Below are positions 14,998-24,298 of a stretch of 24,810 bases of DNA, in pieces. Both the position numbers and the translations under genes were made by a program. Location of the stretch: contig CAYTNN010000046.1 in assembly GCA_964439135.1 (NCBI GenBank), positions 1 to 24,810 of the forward strand, written 5' to 3'. A model generated the notes under the pieces. The model made no database searches. It was not told the origin of the DNA and was given only the letters and a program-made list of their open reading frames with translations. Origin of the DNA: JAFGPJ01 sp964439135 (lineage in GTDB: Bacteria > Planctomycetota > Phycisphaerae > Sedimentisphaerales > Anaerobacaceae). Every line of letters starts with the position of its first letter. Position 1 is the stretch's first letter.

Positions 14998-15102
14998 ATG
15001 GGGGATAGATATGTGCCCGGCGTTCTGATCGTGGAGATGAGCAGCAGCGGCATCCCGGCAGCAACCGGCAATCCTGAAAACGAAGAAGGAGAAACAAAAT
15101 GA
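14998..15102 (+). CDS. possible 34-codon ORF coupled to the DUF1080 gene
   Basis: An ATG 12 nt after the tRNA, preceded by GGAG at only 3 nt, opens a 34-codon frame (begins MGDRYVPGVLIVEM). Its TGA (15100-15102) overlaps the ATG of the DUF1080 gene (15099) as ATGA. Such overlaps usually reflect coupled translation. The peptide is unrecognised, and the frame may be open by chance in the leader. The DUF1080 gene has its own GAAGGAG site, so it does not need this ORF. Confidence 0.25.
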   Translation: MGDRYVPGVLIVEMSSSGIPAATGNPENEEGETK

Positions 15103-16250
15103 ACAAACGCAATTCTTATTCAAACCTGTCGTTAACTCTTGCTGTGCTGGCTGTTGTTTTGGTTAGCCTTGCATACGCAGCCACAAGCACGGGCGCCGAG
15201 CAAGCGTTGAATAAGCCGCCGAAAGGCTTTGTCGCCCTGTTCAACGGCAAAGACCTCGCCGGCTGGAAAGGGCTTTTGAAAGGTCCGTATGACAACCCGT
15301 CAACAAGGGCAACGCTTACGCCGGACAAACTCAAGGAACTGCAAAAAGAAGCTGACGACAACATGAGGGCGAACTGGAAGGTCGTCGATGGCGCGCTCGT
15401 ATTCAGCGGCAAGGGACGCAGCCTGTGCACTGCAAAAGATTACGGCGACTTCGAGATGTTAGTGGATTGGAAAATCCTGAAAGACGGCGACAGCGGCATT
15501 TATCTGCGAGGCTCACCCCAGGTTCAGATATGGGACACGCAGCGACCAAACGCCGATGTCGGTTCGGGCGGTCTGTACAACAACCAGAAGAATCCGAGCA
15601 AGCCGACGAAAGTCGCGGATAAGCCCGTCGAGCAGTGGAACACGTTTAGAATCTTCATGATCGGCGAGAAGGTCACGGTTATGCTGAACGGCCAGATAGT
15701 CGTCGANNNNNNNNNNNNNNNNNNNNNNNNNNNNNNNNNNNNNNNNNNNNNNNNNNNNNNNNNNNNNNNNNNNNNNNNNNNNNNNNNNNNNNNNNNNNNN
15801 NNNNNNTACGGCGACTTCATCTTCAGATTCGAATTCCGGCTGACACCCGGCGCCAACAACGGGCTGGGGATTCGTGCACCACTCACGGGCAATGCAGCGT
15901 ACGACGGGATGGAGCTTCAGATTCTGGACGATCAGTCTCCGCGGTACACGGGCTGGCTAAAGGACTACCAGCATCACGGCTCGATATACGGCGTCGTGCC
16001 GGCGAAAAAGGGCCACCTCAAACCCGTTGGCGAGTGGAACTATCAGCAGGTGACGGCAAAAGGCAAACAAATAAAGATAGAGCTGAACGGCACGACCATT
16101 ATCGATGCCGACATCGAGAAAGCGAGCACACCCAAGGCTATCGACGGCAACAAGCACCCCGGCCTGGAGCGAAGCAGCGGTCACATCGGCTTTTGCGGAC
16201 ACGGCGACCAGGTCGAGTTCCGCAACATAAGAATCAGAACGCTCGATTAG
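15099..16250 (+). CDS. DUF1080 (3-keto-disaccharide hydrolase-type) protein or gene pair, interrupted by assembly gap
   Basis: The start has GAAGGAG 7 nt upstream and a signal peptide (SNLSLTLAVLAVVLVSLAYA). Before the gap is most of one DUF1080 domain: GFVALFNGKDLAGWKGLLKG, YGDFEMLVDWKI, DSGIYLRGSPQVQIWDT and LNGQIVVD, ending where the last ~30 residues should follow. After the gap is a second domain of a different subfamily lacking its first ~60 residues: YGDFIFRFEFRL, NNGLGIRAPL, MELQILDD, GSIYGVVPAK, HIGFCGHGDQVEFRNI. The 100 N happen to keep the frame. So this is either one tandem two-domain protein or two genes fused by the scaffold. DUF1080 proteins have a concanavalin-like fold; some cleave 3-keto-glycosides, which fits the oxidoreductase encoded next. 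Confidence 0.8.
   Translation: MNKRNSYSNLSLTLAVLAVVLVSLAYAATSTGAEQALNKPPKGFVALFNGKDLAGWKGLLKGPYDNPSTRATLTPDKLKELQKEADDNMRANWKVVDGALVFSGKGRSLCTAKDYGDFEMLVDWKILKDGDSGIYLRGSPQVQIWDTQRPNADVGSGGLYNNQKNPSKPTKVADKPVEQWNTFRIFMIGEKVTVMLNGQIVVXXXXXXXXXXXXXXXXXXXXXXXXXXXXXXXXXXYGDFIFRFEFRLTPGANNGLGIRAPLTGNAAYDGMELQILDDQSPRYTGWLKDYQHHGSIYGVVPAKKGHLKPVGEWNYQQVTAKGKQIKIELNGTTIIDADIEKASTPKAIDGNKHPGLERSSGHIGFCGHGDQVEFRNIRIRTLD
15707..15806. other. 100-N scaffold gap
   Basis: Exactly 100 N, the conventional filler for a gap of unknown length. By comparison of the two DUF1080 halves the true missing sequence is likely longer than 100 bases, at least roughly 270. Confidence 0.95.
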
Positions 16251-16287
16251 ACAGCAATAACTCGCAGATAATAATAAGGCAAAGATA

Positions 16288-17574
<1,287 letters not shown>

Positions 17575-17618
17575 GGAAATCCGAATTACAAATAATTTTC
17601 GCTGATGTGAGGTTTATT

Positions 17619-18572
17619 ATGAATTGTACGAAATTGGTTGTTGCGCTGTTAACGGTTAGTATTACAGGTAGCATTGCCTGCGGGGCGGGATTTTCATGGA
17701 AGGATACAGAGGGAAAATATCTGGACCTGCAGTATGACGGGCGGAAGGTGACGCGGTATATGTACGAATCCGACGAGTCGAGCGAGCAGCGGATATTTGA
17801 GACATACAAAGTGTTTCATCACGTTTTCGATGAAACGGGTGAAAATTTGCTGACGAACGGGCCGGATGGGGAGAATCCGTATACTAAGAAAGTTCTGTAT
17901 CCACATCATCGTGGAATCTTTATCGGCTGGAACAAGCTGCAGTTCGAAGGCAAATCTTACGATACATGGCACATGACCAATGGCGTCAGACAGGTACATC
18001 AGAAATTCCTGGAGAAAAAAACGGATTCGGAAAAGGCGATTTCTACGGCGCTGATTCACTGGAAGAGCGGCGAGGGTAAAGTCATGGTGGCCGAAAAGCG
18101 GACGATGACGGTGTATCGCCCGAGCGATGGAACGATTGTGCTGCTGGACTTCGAGACGGAGCTGAAAGCTCCCAACGGCGAAGTTTATCTCAACGGCGAT
18201 CCGGAACATGCAGGTTTTCAATACCGGCCTCATGACGGCGTTGCCAAGGGGCCAGCCGAAGACAAGGCAAAGTATCTGTTCCATAAGGAAGGGATTGATC
18301 CTAAAAAGGACAAAGACCTGCCGTGGGTTGCGCTGGAGTACGGACTGAACGGCAAGCGGTACAGCGTTCAGTATATGAGCGATCCGGCGAATCCGAATCC
18401 AGATGCGGTTTATTCGGCTTATCGTGATTACGGACGATTCGGGGAATTCTTCAAACATACGATTCCTGCAGGACAAACATTGAAGCTGCGGTATCGTATC
18501 CGGGTGAGCGAAGGATCACTGCCCGACCGCAAAACGCTGGCGAAGCAGTATGAGGCATTCACGATGAATTAA
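17619..18572 (+). CDS. DUF6807 (PmoA-like) family exported protein
   Basis: From the ATG at 17619 (GAGG 6 nt upstream; the GTG at 17607 is less likely) the product is 317 residues. It has a signal peptide (LVVALLTVSITGSIACGAG) and the DUF6807 pattern: SWKDTEGKYLDLQYDGRKV near the start, the conserved LYPHHRGIFIGW, TWHMTNG, and a C-terminal RYRIRVSEG segment. Databases often label this family 'methane oxygenase PmoA', but it is unrelated to particulate methane monooxygenase; members are found beside Gfo/Idh and DUF1080 genes in planctomycete glycan loci. The HHRG motif may bind metal or substrate (inference). Function is not established. Confidence 0.8.
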   Translation: MNCTKLVVALLTVSITGSIACGAGFSWKDTEGKYLDLQYDGRKVTRYMYESDESSEQRIFETYKVFHHVFDETGENLLTNGPDGENPYTKKVLYPHHRGIFIGWNKLQFEGKSYDTWHMTNGVRQVHQKFLEKKTDSEKAISTALIHWKSGEGKVMVAEKRTMTVYRPSDGTIVLLDFETELKAPNGEVYLNGDPEHAGFQYRPHDGVAKGPAEDKAKYLFHKEGIDPKKDKDLPWVALEYGLNGKRYSVQYMSDPANPNPDAVYSAYRDYGRFGEFFKHTIPAGQTLKLRYRIRVSEGSLPDRKTLAKQYEAFTMN

Positions 18573-18616
18573 CAAGCCACCTCTGTAGTTGGCCCGGCGT
18601 AAAGTTCGAAGAGATC

Positions 18617-19576
18617 ATGCGAAAATCGATTGGTAAGGCAACATTATTGCTATGGCTGACTGTTTTAACGGCGGTGCTTATCCTGACTGTGTCACCAGCG
18701 AAAGGCAATTCGGATGTATTGATTTTCGAAGGTGACTTCGAGAGCGGCGACCTAAAAAAGTGGAACAAAGAGCTGGGGCGGGAAGATTCGGCGCTGATAG
18801 TCACCAATCCGGTTCGCGCCGGCAAGCACTCCGTTCGATTCGAGCTTCGCAAGGACGACCCGATAGTTGCCAGCAGCAAACGGGCCGAGCTTACCCTAAA
18901 GAAGGAACCGAAAGTCGAGGTCGAACGCTGGTACGGGTTCAGTATTTTTCTGCCCGAAGATTATAAGCGCGACGCCCTGCCGGAAATTGTCACGCAATGG
19001 CACGCTTTGCCCGATCTCTCGGCCGGCGAAGTCTGGCGCAGTCCGCCGCTGGCTGTTTTGACGCAAGACGGGAACTGGCGAATAAATTGGCGCTGGGATG
19101 CCGACCGGATCATGAAACGCAACCGGCCGGACGGCTCGAAAAGCCGGGAGTTGGGCAGGTACGAAACGGGCGTCTGGACCGACTGGGTCTTCCATGTGAA
19201 ATGGTCATGGCAGTCCGACGGCCTGCTGGAGGTTTGGAAGAACGGCAGGAAACAAATTCGCTACGAAGGCCCTGTAGGCTATAACGACCAGAGCGGCGTC
19301 TACTTTAAGACCGGAATTTACAAATGGGTCTGGAACATGACGCCGGAGAAAGACCAATCGACAACCGATAAACGTGTTATCTTCGTTGACGAGGTCCGCA
19401 TCGGCAGCCCTAACGCAACATATAAGGATGTCGAGCCGGGCAGTGGCAAGGTTACAAAAAAAAAACTGACAGAAGTGATAAATGATTGCGAGAAAATAGT
19501 TTCGCAAGACACTTGTTCCGATTGTGACCATCCCGGTAGGGGCAGGCCCGAGTGCCTGCCCTGGGCAACCATATAG
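18617..19576 (+). CDS. heparin-lyase-like polysaccharide lyase (PF14099-type)
   Basis: The 319-residue product starts with a signal peptide (LLLWLTVLTAVLILTVSPAKG) followed by a jelly-roll lyase domain: FEGDFESGDLKKW, SKRAELTL, RWYGFSIFLPEDYK, EIVTQWHALPD, GVWTDWVFHVKWSWQSDGLL, EVWKNG and YFKTGIYKW. These are hallmarks of the PF14099 'Polysacc_lyase' family related to heparin lyase I and glucuronan lyases, which cut uronic-acid-containing glycans by beta-elimination. Exact substrate cannot be read from sequence. The C-terminal ~15 residues are encoded by a palindromic repeat (19533-19590), so the ancestral stop was probably upstream or the tail is not functional. It is the last gene of the plus-strand arm. 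Confidence 0.8.
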   Translation: MRKSIGKATLLLWLTVLTAVLILTVSPAKGNSDVLIFEGDFESGDLKKWNKELGREDSALIVTNPVRAGKHSVRFELRKDDPIVASSKRAELTLKKEPKVEVERWYGFSIFLPEDYKRDALPEIVTQWHALPDLSAGEVWRSPPLAVLTQDGNWRINWRWDADRIMKRNRPDGSKSRELGRYETGVWTDWVFHVKWSWQSDGLLEVWKNGRKQIRYEGPVGYNDQSGVYFKTGIYKWVWNMTPEKDQSTTDKRVIFVDEVRIGSPNATYKDVEPGSGKVTKKKLTEVINDCEKIVSQDTCSDCDHPGRGRPECLPWATI

Positions 19577-19590
19577 GGTTGCTCCTACGG
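19533..19590. repeat. REP-like palindromic element between convergent operons
   Basis: A 58-nt structured element: hairpin GGGCAGGC (19540-19547)/GCCTGCCC (19554-19561), hairpin GCAACC (19565-19570)/GGTTGC (19577-19582), and an outer stem GTAGG (19536-19540)/CCTAC (19584-19588), giving a three-way junction. It covers the last codons of the lyase gene and ends 14 nt before the stop of the facing gene. There is no strong T tract. It resembles dispersed REP/MITE-type repeats; only one copy is visible here. Confidence 0.55.
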
Positions 19591-19603
19591 CTGCCACCCG
19601 CTG

Positions 19604-21319
19604 TTATGGCCGGAATGTCAAACCTTTCAGCGCATCCCCCAGGCCGTCTGTAACGCGCAGATACAATCCCCAGTTATACTCGGTATTGCAGACTTTAATC
19701 AGAACCGTATTTTCACCTTTCTCAAGTCGAACGGAAATGATGTCACTGTCCGGTGCCGCGGTGCGTTCTATATTCTCAGAGAGAATCTTCTCGCCGTTAA
19801 GCCAAACTGTAGCGGTATCGTTGGTGCCGAGTCGAATCTGTGCCGGGCCTGCCTTTGGGCTGATGACTTTACAACAGGCGTAAGCACAGACCCAGTCGGT
19901 CGGCGACAGATGATTCAAGAAATCCAAGTATCCCGTATCATCAACCGAAGCATTCCGCCAATGCACCCGGTTGGTACTTCCGGCATAGTCTGCGTCAAAG
20001 TCAATTTCTTCTTCCGGCGGAAAAACTGTGCCGAAATTGTCGAAGTTCTTGCGCCCGAACGGGCCGATTATTCTGAAGTTCTTTACAAAGTTCAACATTT
20101 GCAGGAATTCATCCGACCTGTCCTCTCTGACCATTCGGCTTACCTCTTGCATCCGGTCGGAGGACATCCATTTCTCTTTCAATACGAACTTGAAATCGTC
20201 CAGCCGCTCATCCACCGATAGAGTCGAGTTGCCGACGTTACCATATTTAGCCACATCGGCTTCTGTAAAGTGCCACCAGGTCGCTCCGTGGCCGTAAATC
20301 CAGCAATACCGCTTGCCGGCCAGCAGCATCCCCGCATACTGGTTGCGAAAATCTTCCGGAGGATAATTACTGCTTTTGTCCGCATAAGAGCCGACGATTT
20401 TGTTACCGAACTTTTCAACCTTACCGCTGTAACCCACACGCTCTCCGTTATCGTCCAGAATGTCACGGTAATACCCGAGCGGCCAGCCGCCCAGGACAAT
20501 GGAACACTTTTCTTTCCAGTACCGGGCCGTCGTTTCATCCAGGTTGTCCAGTATCTTTGAATTCAAACTTTGGGTATAATGAATCAGGCCGAGCGTGTTG
20601 ACCATTTTATAGCTGTGCTCCGTTAGCAGGTGGACTCCGCCGGGCGCATCCGATCCGGCCATGCCCTGCACCATCCCGACAAAAAGGTCCGTGGCTAACG
20701 GCCCATAGTAATTGATGCCCTCGGGCAGCGTTAAAAACACCATGTCCGGATAACTTTGCAGCATCGCCTTTGTCAGTTCCCGCCCTCTCTTAACGGCTGC
20801 CGAGCGCAGATCGCCTTTCGTATAACCTTTATAATCATACTCCTGCCAATCCAGGTCATACTGCTCGCCCACATACTCGATGTCCAGGGCTATGCCTTTA
20901 CAGCCGGTCATTCTGGCGAACCGGGCGGCCTGGCGGAAATTCTCGTTAAACTTTTCCCATGCGCCATCGTCAGTCCATAGCGGAACGTGACTGTAAAACG
21001 CTACTTTGATGAAATTCTCTGCGATCCGGTGTTTACGGCACTCATCGTTGCACTGCTTGATTCGCTTAAAGGTCTGGTCGTTTTCATCGCGCGTCGTGCC
21101 GTCCCCGTCGGCAGCCCAAATATCATCGGCCCAGTTCCTCATTACTCCTGCCAACAGGAATCCATCGAAGCCTGTTGCCTTCCACTCAGCGGCTGTGTCT
21201 TTCAGATACTCCGGAGTAATGGGGCTAAAGAGCAGCGTATCCGGCGTGGACATTTGACTTTGTGCCGCACAGCCGCAAATCAGCACGATACCGATAAGTG
21301 ACAAACATAGTTTTCTCAC
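19604..21319 (-). CDS. lipoprotein with putative glycoside-hydrolase barrel and C-terminal beta domain
   Basis: I chose the GTG at 21319 because GAGG lies 6 nt upstream and it gives a compact lipoprotein signal (MRKLCLSLIGIVLICGC, Cys17). A TTG at 21337 overlapping the previous stop is the longer alternative. The 571-residue product has a likely TIM-barrel part: AAEWKATGFDGFLLAG, FIKVAFYSHVPLW, GCKGIALDIEYVGEQYD (acidic residues at a strand end, possible active site), VFLTLPEGINYYGP. The last ~150 residues form a beta module (FRIIGPFGRKNFDNFG, IRLGTNDTATVWLNGEKIL, EKGENTVLIKV) seen attached to planctomycete glycan enzymes. I cannot assign a GH family. It is the last gene of the minus arm, directly after the isomerase-like gene. 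Confidence 0.6.
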   Translation of the reverse strand: MRKLCLSLIGIVLICGCAAQSQMSTPDTLLFSPITPEYLKDTAAEWKATGFDGFLLAGVMRNWADDIWAADGDGTTRDENDQTFKRIKQCNDECRKHRIAENFIKVAFYSHVPLWTDDGAWEKFNENFRQAARFARMTGCKGIALDIEYVGEQYDLDWQEYDYKGYTKGDLRSAAVKRGRELTKAMLQSYPDMVFLTLPEGINYYGPLATDLFVGMVQGMAGSDAPGGVHLLTEHSYKMVNTLGLIHYTQSLNSKILDNLDETTARYWKEKCSIVLGGWPLGYYRDILDDNGERVGYSGKVEKFGNKIVGSYADKSSNYPPEDFRNQYAGMLLAGKRYCWIYGHGATWWHFTEADVAKYGNVGNSTLSVDERLDDFKFVLKEKWMSSDRMQEVSRMVREDRSDEFLQMLNFVKNFRIIGPFGRKNFDNFGTVFPPEEEIDFDADYAGSTNRVHWRNASVDDTGYLDFLNHLSPTDWVCAYACCKVISPKAGPAQIRLGTNDTATVWLNGEKILSENIERTAAPDSDIISVRLEKGENTVLIKVCNTEYNWGLYLRVTDGLGDALKGLTFRP

Positions 21320-21333
21320 GATATTCCTCGATA

Positions 21334-22779
21334 TCAAATGTGTACGACTTTTATTCCTGCGAGCTGGCAGTACGCTTTGAACGGGAGTTCGTGGTCGCCG
21401 TATATGAAAAGCTGGTGGAAGCCTTTTGTGTCGCGTACGTCGGCGACGTCGTCCAGCTCCAGCTCGACCGAAGTCCGGCAGCCGCCCGCCGGCGGGGTTT
21501 CGATGTTGCGAAGCACACGGCCGGTGCCGAGGATGATGGACTCCGGCCCCTGGAATTTCATAATCGTCACTTTTTGGCCGATGCGCCAGAGCACCTGCAT
21601 GGCGACGCCGACGTTCGACTCGGAGTGACTTCGCAGAATAAAAGGTTCAGGGGACTTGTCAAAACCGTCGAGTCTGGTCGCACACGTGCAATGGGCACCC
21701 ATCAGCGTATTGTTGACCGTATTTGGCGCCGGATCCTGCATAAAACCGGGCCGATCAAACAAAAGATTCGTCAGCCGGGTAGAGATGGCCGCGTTCCAGT
21801 CGGCCTCGCATGTGCCGAGCCCGCCCTCATCACGAAGTCTGGAGAACGCCATACAGGGTGGCTGTACCAGGCGGTTACTTACAGGACCCAGGCAATCCAT
21901 CGAGAAACCCTGGCAATTCTCCGCAGCCATCAGGCGGCGGCAAACGATATAGTTCTTGGCCGCGGCGAGTATATCTTTCTTCGTAGGCTCAACAATCTTC
22001 TTGGCATTCTTTGTATAATTGTCGGCCATGGCTCGCATTTCATCGCTTTCCTGAACCTTCTTGGACTCCTCCAGAAAACGTCTGGTTGGGAGGTAGTGCA
22101 GCGTCGTGCCGATGACGTCGAGCTTCCTGTCCTCAGGCTTATCACCCGCACAGATGCAGATGCGCGTATTTTTCATTCGCCAGATGGTGCTCAGCATTCT
22201 CATGCCGAATTCAAGCCAGTCAAGGTCCTGCGTCGCAGCAGTATAGACGCCGGGGATATCCCTGGTTCCCTGCAGGTGTCCCGTAAACGAAGTTCCCATA
22301 GGGCTAAAGACAATCGTCGGGATTTTGCCACGATCTTTGGCGATCTTGTTGATGTGAGGCCAGGATTGATTCAGGCTCATACTGACAACAATAAGACCGT
22401 TCGGGGGCTGGGACTTGAGCTGCGAAAGACACGTATTGACGGCATTTTCATCCGCGAGAGGTTCGGGCCTGATGTCAAGCTGTACTTTGAACTTCTCGGC
22501 GGCGGAATTCAACACTTCCGTATAGTGACGCTGGCGCTCGCCGATATCGTAGGCCGCGCCGGGCCAGCCCATCCAGTAGTCCTTGACGTCCGGGCGCACG
22601 AACACAACACTGACAACAGGCTTGCCGGAGGTTCTCGTTTCGGCAGCGAACAAAGACGAGGCGAAATCGAGGGGGCCTGTTTTCGCGGCCATCGCCATAG
22701 CGCCGGCACTTGCCAGGAAACTGCGACGATTCAGCATAATGGGACAACCGGATTTGGTAGAAGTTTTATTGGTATTCAT
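21334..22779 (-). CDS. Tat-exported protein with L-fucose isomerase-like fold
   Basis: The 481-residue product has a Tat signal (LNRRSFLASAGAMAMAAKTG). The first half is Rossmann-like with VVSVVFVRPDVKDYWMGWPG and NGLIVVSMSLNQSW; the second half has the pattern of the FucI/AraA isomerase family: PPCMAFSRLRDEGGLGTCEA(D), then NTVNNTLMGAHCTC, with Glu/Asp/His available as metal ligands. L-fucose and L-arabinose isomerases are cytoplasmic Mn2+ enzymes; a Tat-exported relative is unusual and may act on another substrate or not be an isomerase. AAGGAG lies 8 nt before the ATG at 22779. Located between a sulfatase gene and the hydrolase-like lipoprotein gene in one operon. Confidence 0.65.
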   Translation of the reverse strand: MNTNKTSTKSGCPIMLNRRSFLASAGAMAMAAKTGPLDFASSLFAAETRTSGKPVVSVVFVRPDVKDYWMGWPGAAYDIGERQRHYTEVLNSAAEKFKVQLDIRPEPLADENAVNTCLSQLKSQPPNGLIVVSMSLNQSWPHINKIAKDRGKIPTIVFSPMGTSFTGHLQGTRDIPGVYTAATQDLDWLEFGMRMLSTIWRMKNTRICICAGDKPEDRKLDVIGTTLHYLPTRRFLEESKKVQESDEMRAMADNYTKNAKKIVEPTKKDILAAAKNYIVCRRLMAAENCQGFSMDCLGPVSNRLVQPPCMAFSRLRDEGGLGTCEADWNAAISTRLTNLLFDRPGFMQDPAPNTVNNTLMGAHCTCATRLDGFDKSPEPFILRSHSESNVGVAMQVLWRIGQKVTIMKFQGPESIILGTGRVLRNIETPPAGGCRTSVELELDDVADVRDTKGFHQLFIYGDHELPFKAYCQLAGIKVVHI

Positions 22780-22819
22780 CGTTCTTGCTCCTTAAAATGT
22801 AATATGTACTATTGCTTAT

Positions 22820-24256
22820 TTACTTCTTTACTTTTTTCTTTTTTGCTCTTGAGCCCGGCCTGTCGGCTGCTCTGGCTTTAGGATCGTACTGCGGATTTTT
22901 TTCGACAGGAACCGGGGCATCAACATTCTTACGCCACTCTATGAGTGTGCGGTGCAGCTCTTCGGCCTTTTCCGGCATCGAACCGGCAAGATCGTTTTTC
23001 TCGCTGAGGTCGTCCTTGAGATTGTACAGCTCGATTGTACCATCTTCGAAATATTCTATCAGCTTGAAGTCGCCCTGCCGGACCGCACCGGCCGGCGTCG
23101 TGCGCCACGGCCACTGCTTCTCGTTATAAGCCTCAAGGTACGCCGGGAAATGCCAGAAAATGGCCTTGCGATTCAGAGTCCCTTTGCCCCTGAGCAGCGG
23201 GACGATACTCAGGCCGTCGAGAATATGTCCCGAAGGCTGCCGAACACCCGCCATCTCCAGCATCGTCGGGTAGAAATCGATACCGATCACAGGCTCTTCG
23301 CAAACGCCGCCGGACCTGGTGACTTCGGGCCAGCGCACAATCATCGGAACGCGTATGCCGCCCTCGTAGAGCATTCCCTTCGAGCCCCTCAACGGGACCA
23401 TGGACGTAGCGTTGGCATAGCCGCCGTTATCGGAGAAGAAAAATACCACCGTGTTGTCCCTCAGACCCGGCTCATCGAGCTTTGCCATTAGCCTGCCGAC
23501 GCTCTTATCGACGCTCTCGATCATCGCCGCGTAGGTCGGATTATTATGGGCATCGGTGGGCTCTTTCTTTTTGTACTTTTCGATGAGCTGCTCTTTGGCC
23601 TGAATCGGCGTGTGCACGGCGTGATGCGGCAGATATAAAAAGAAAGGCCCGGCTTTATTGGCCTCGATAAAATTTATCGCCTCGTCGGTCAGGCGGTCGG
23701 TCAGGTACTCGCCATTTTTGCTGAAATGGCCGCCGTGGTTGCGCTCGAACGCGACATCGAAACCGCGGTCGACAGGCCGGTACGGCGATTTGCCGCCCAG
23801 GTGCCATTTGCCGATGCACGCCGAGGTGTAACCACCCTGCTTGAGCGCTTCGGGAATCGTGACGACTTTTGAATCGAGATTCGTCTTGTTCGGCGTCGGG
23901 ATGAGCTTTCGCAATTTTGACTGGCCGCGTTCGGACGTCCCGACCGTATAAATGCCGTGCCGGGGCGTGTACTGTCCCGACATCAAACATGCGCGGGTCG
24001 GAGCGCAATTTGGAGCGTTCGAGTAGGCGTTCGTGAAGACGACCCCTTCGCCGGCAAGCTTGTCGATGTTGGGCGTTTCATAATACCGGCTGCCCATGAA
24101 GCCCAAATCTTTCCAGCCCATATCGTCGATGAAGATGAAAACAAAATTGGGCTTCCTCTTCGGCGACGATTGAGCTGCATTCGCGGCATGTCCCGGCATC
24201 GCCAGCGAGACAGCGCCAAGACCGATGGCTTTCAAAAAGTCACGACGTTTCATCAT
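22820..24256 (-). CDS. Tat-exported arylsulfatase (sulfatase family S1)
   Basis: The 478-residue product starts with a Tat signal (MMKRRDFLKAIGLGAVSLAM). The sulfatase domain has metal-binding Asp44-Asp45 (FIFIDDMGWKDLG), the formylglycine motif NCAPTRACLMSGQ with Cys84 (C-x-P-T-R, needs a formylglycine-generating enzyme), GKWHLGGK, a His pair in LYLPHHAVHTP, and FFSDNGGY. The C-terminal subdomain includes ELYNLKDDLSEKNDLAGS, and the tail is Lys-rich (RAKKKKVKK). It cleaves sulfate esters, probably from a sulfated glycan in the periplasm. GGAG lies 6 nt before the start. It follows another sulfatase gene after 42 nt. Confidence 0.93.
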   Translation of the reverse strand: MMKRRDFLKAIGLGAVSLAMPGHAANAAQSSPKRKPNFVFIFIDDMGWKDLGFMGSRYYETPNIDKLAGEGVVFTNAYSNAPNCAPTRACLMSGQYTPRHGIYTVGTSERGQSKLRKLIPTPNKTNLDSKVVTIPEALKQGGYTSACIGKWHLGGKSPYRPVDRGFDVAFERNHGGHFSKNGEYLTDRLTDEAINFIEANKAGPFFLYLPHHAVHTPIQAKEQLIEKYKKKEPTDAHNNPTYAAMIESVDKSVGRLMAKLDEPGLRDNTVVFFFSDNGGYANATSMVPLRGSKGMLYEGGIRVPMIVRWPEVTRSGGVCEEPVIGIDFYPTMLEMAGVRQPSGHILDGLSIVPLLRGKGTLNRKAIFWHFPAYLEAYNEKQWPWRTTPAGAVRQGDFKLIEYFEDGTIELYNLKDDLSEKNDLAGSMPEKAEELHRTLIEWRKNVDAPVPVEKNPQYDPKARAADRPGSRAKKKKVKK

Positions 24257-24298
24257 AGTTTACTCCATCCTTACCTGCTTCTTCGCCGTTACCTCCCC

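Noticed and set aside
17694..18476. 260-codon minus-strand ORF
   Set aside because: Antisense shadow of the DUF6807 gene.
21298..22881. 527-codon plus-strand ORF
   Set aside because: It is antisense to the isomerase-like gene, whose frame has family motifs, a Tat signal and a ribosome binding site; the plus-strand translation shows no domain and an Arg/His-rich shadow composition.
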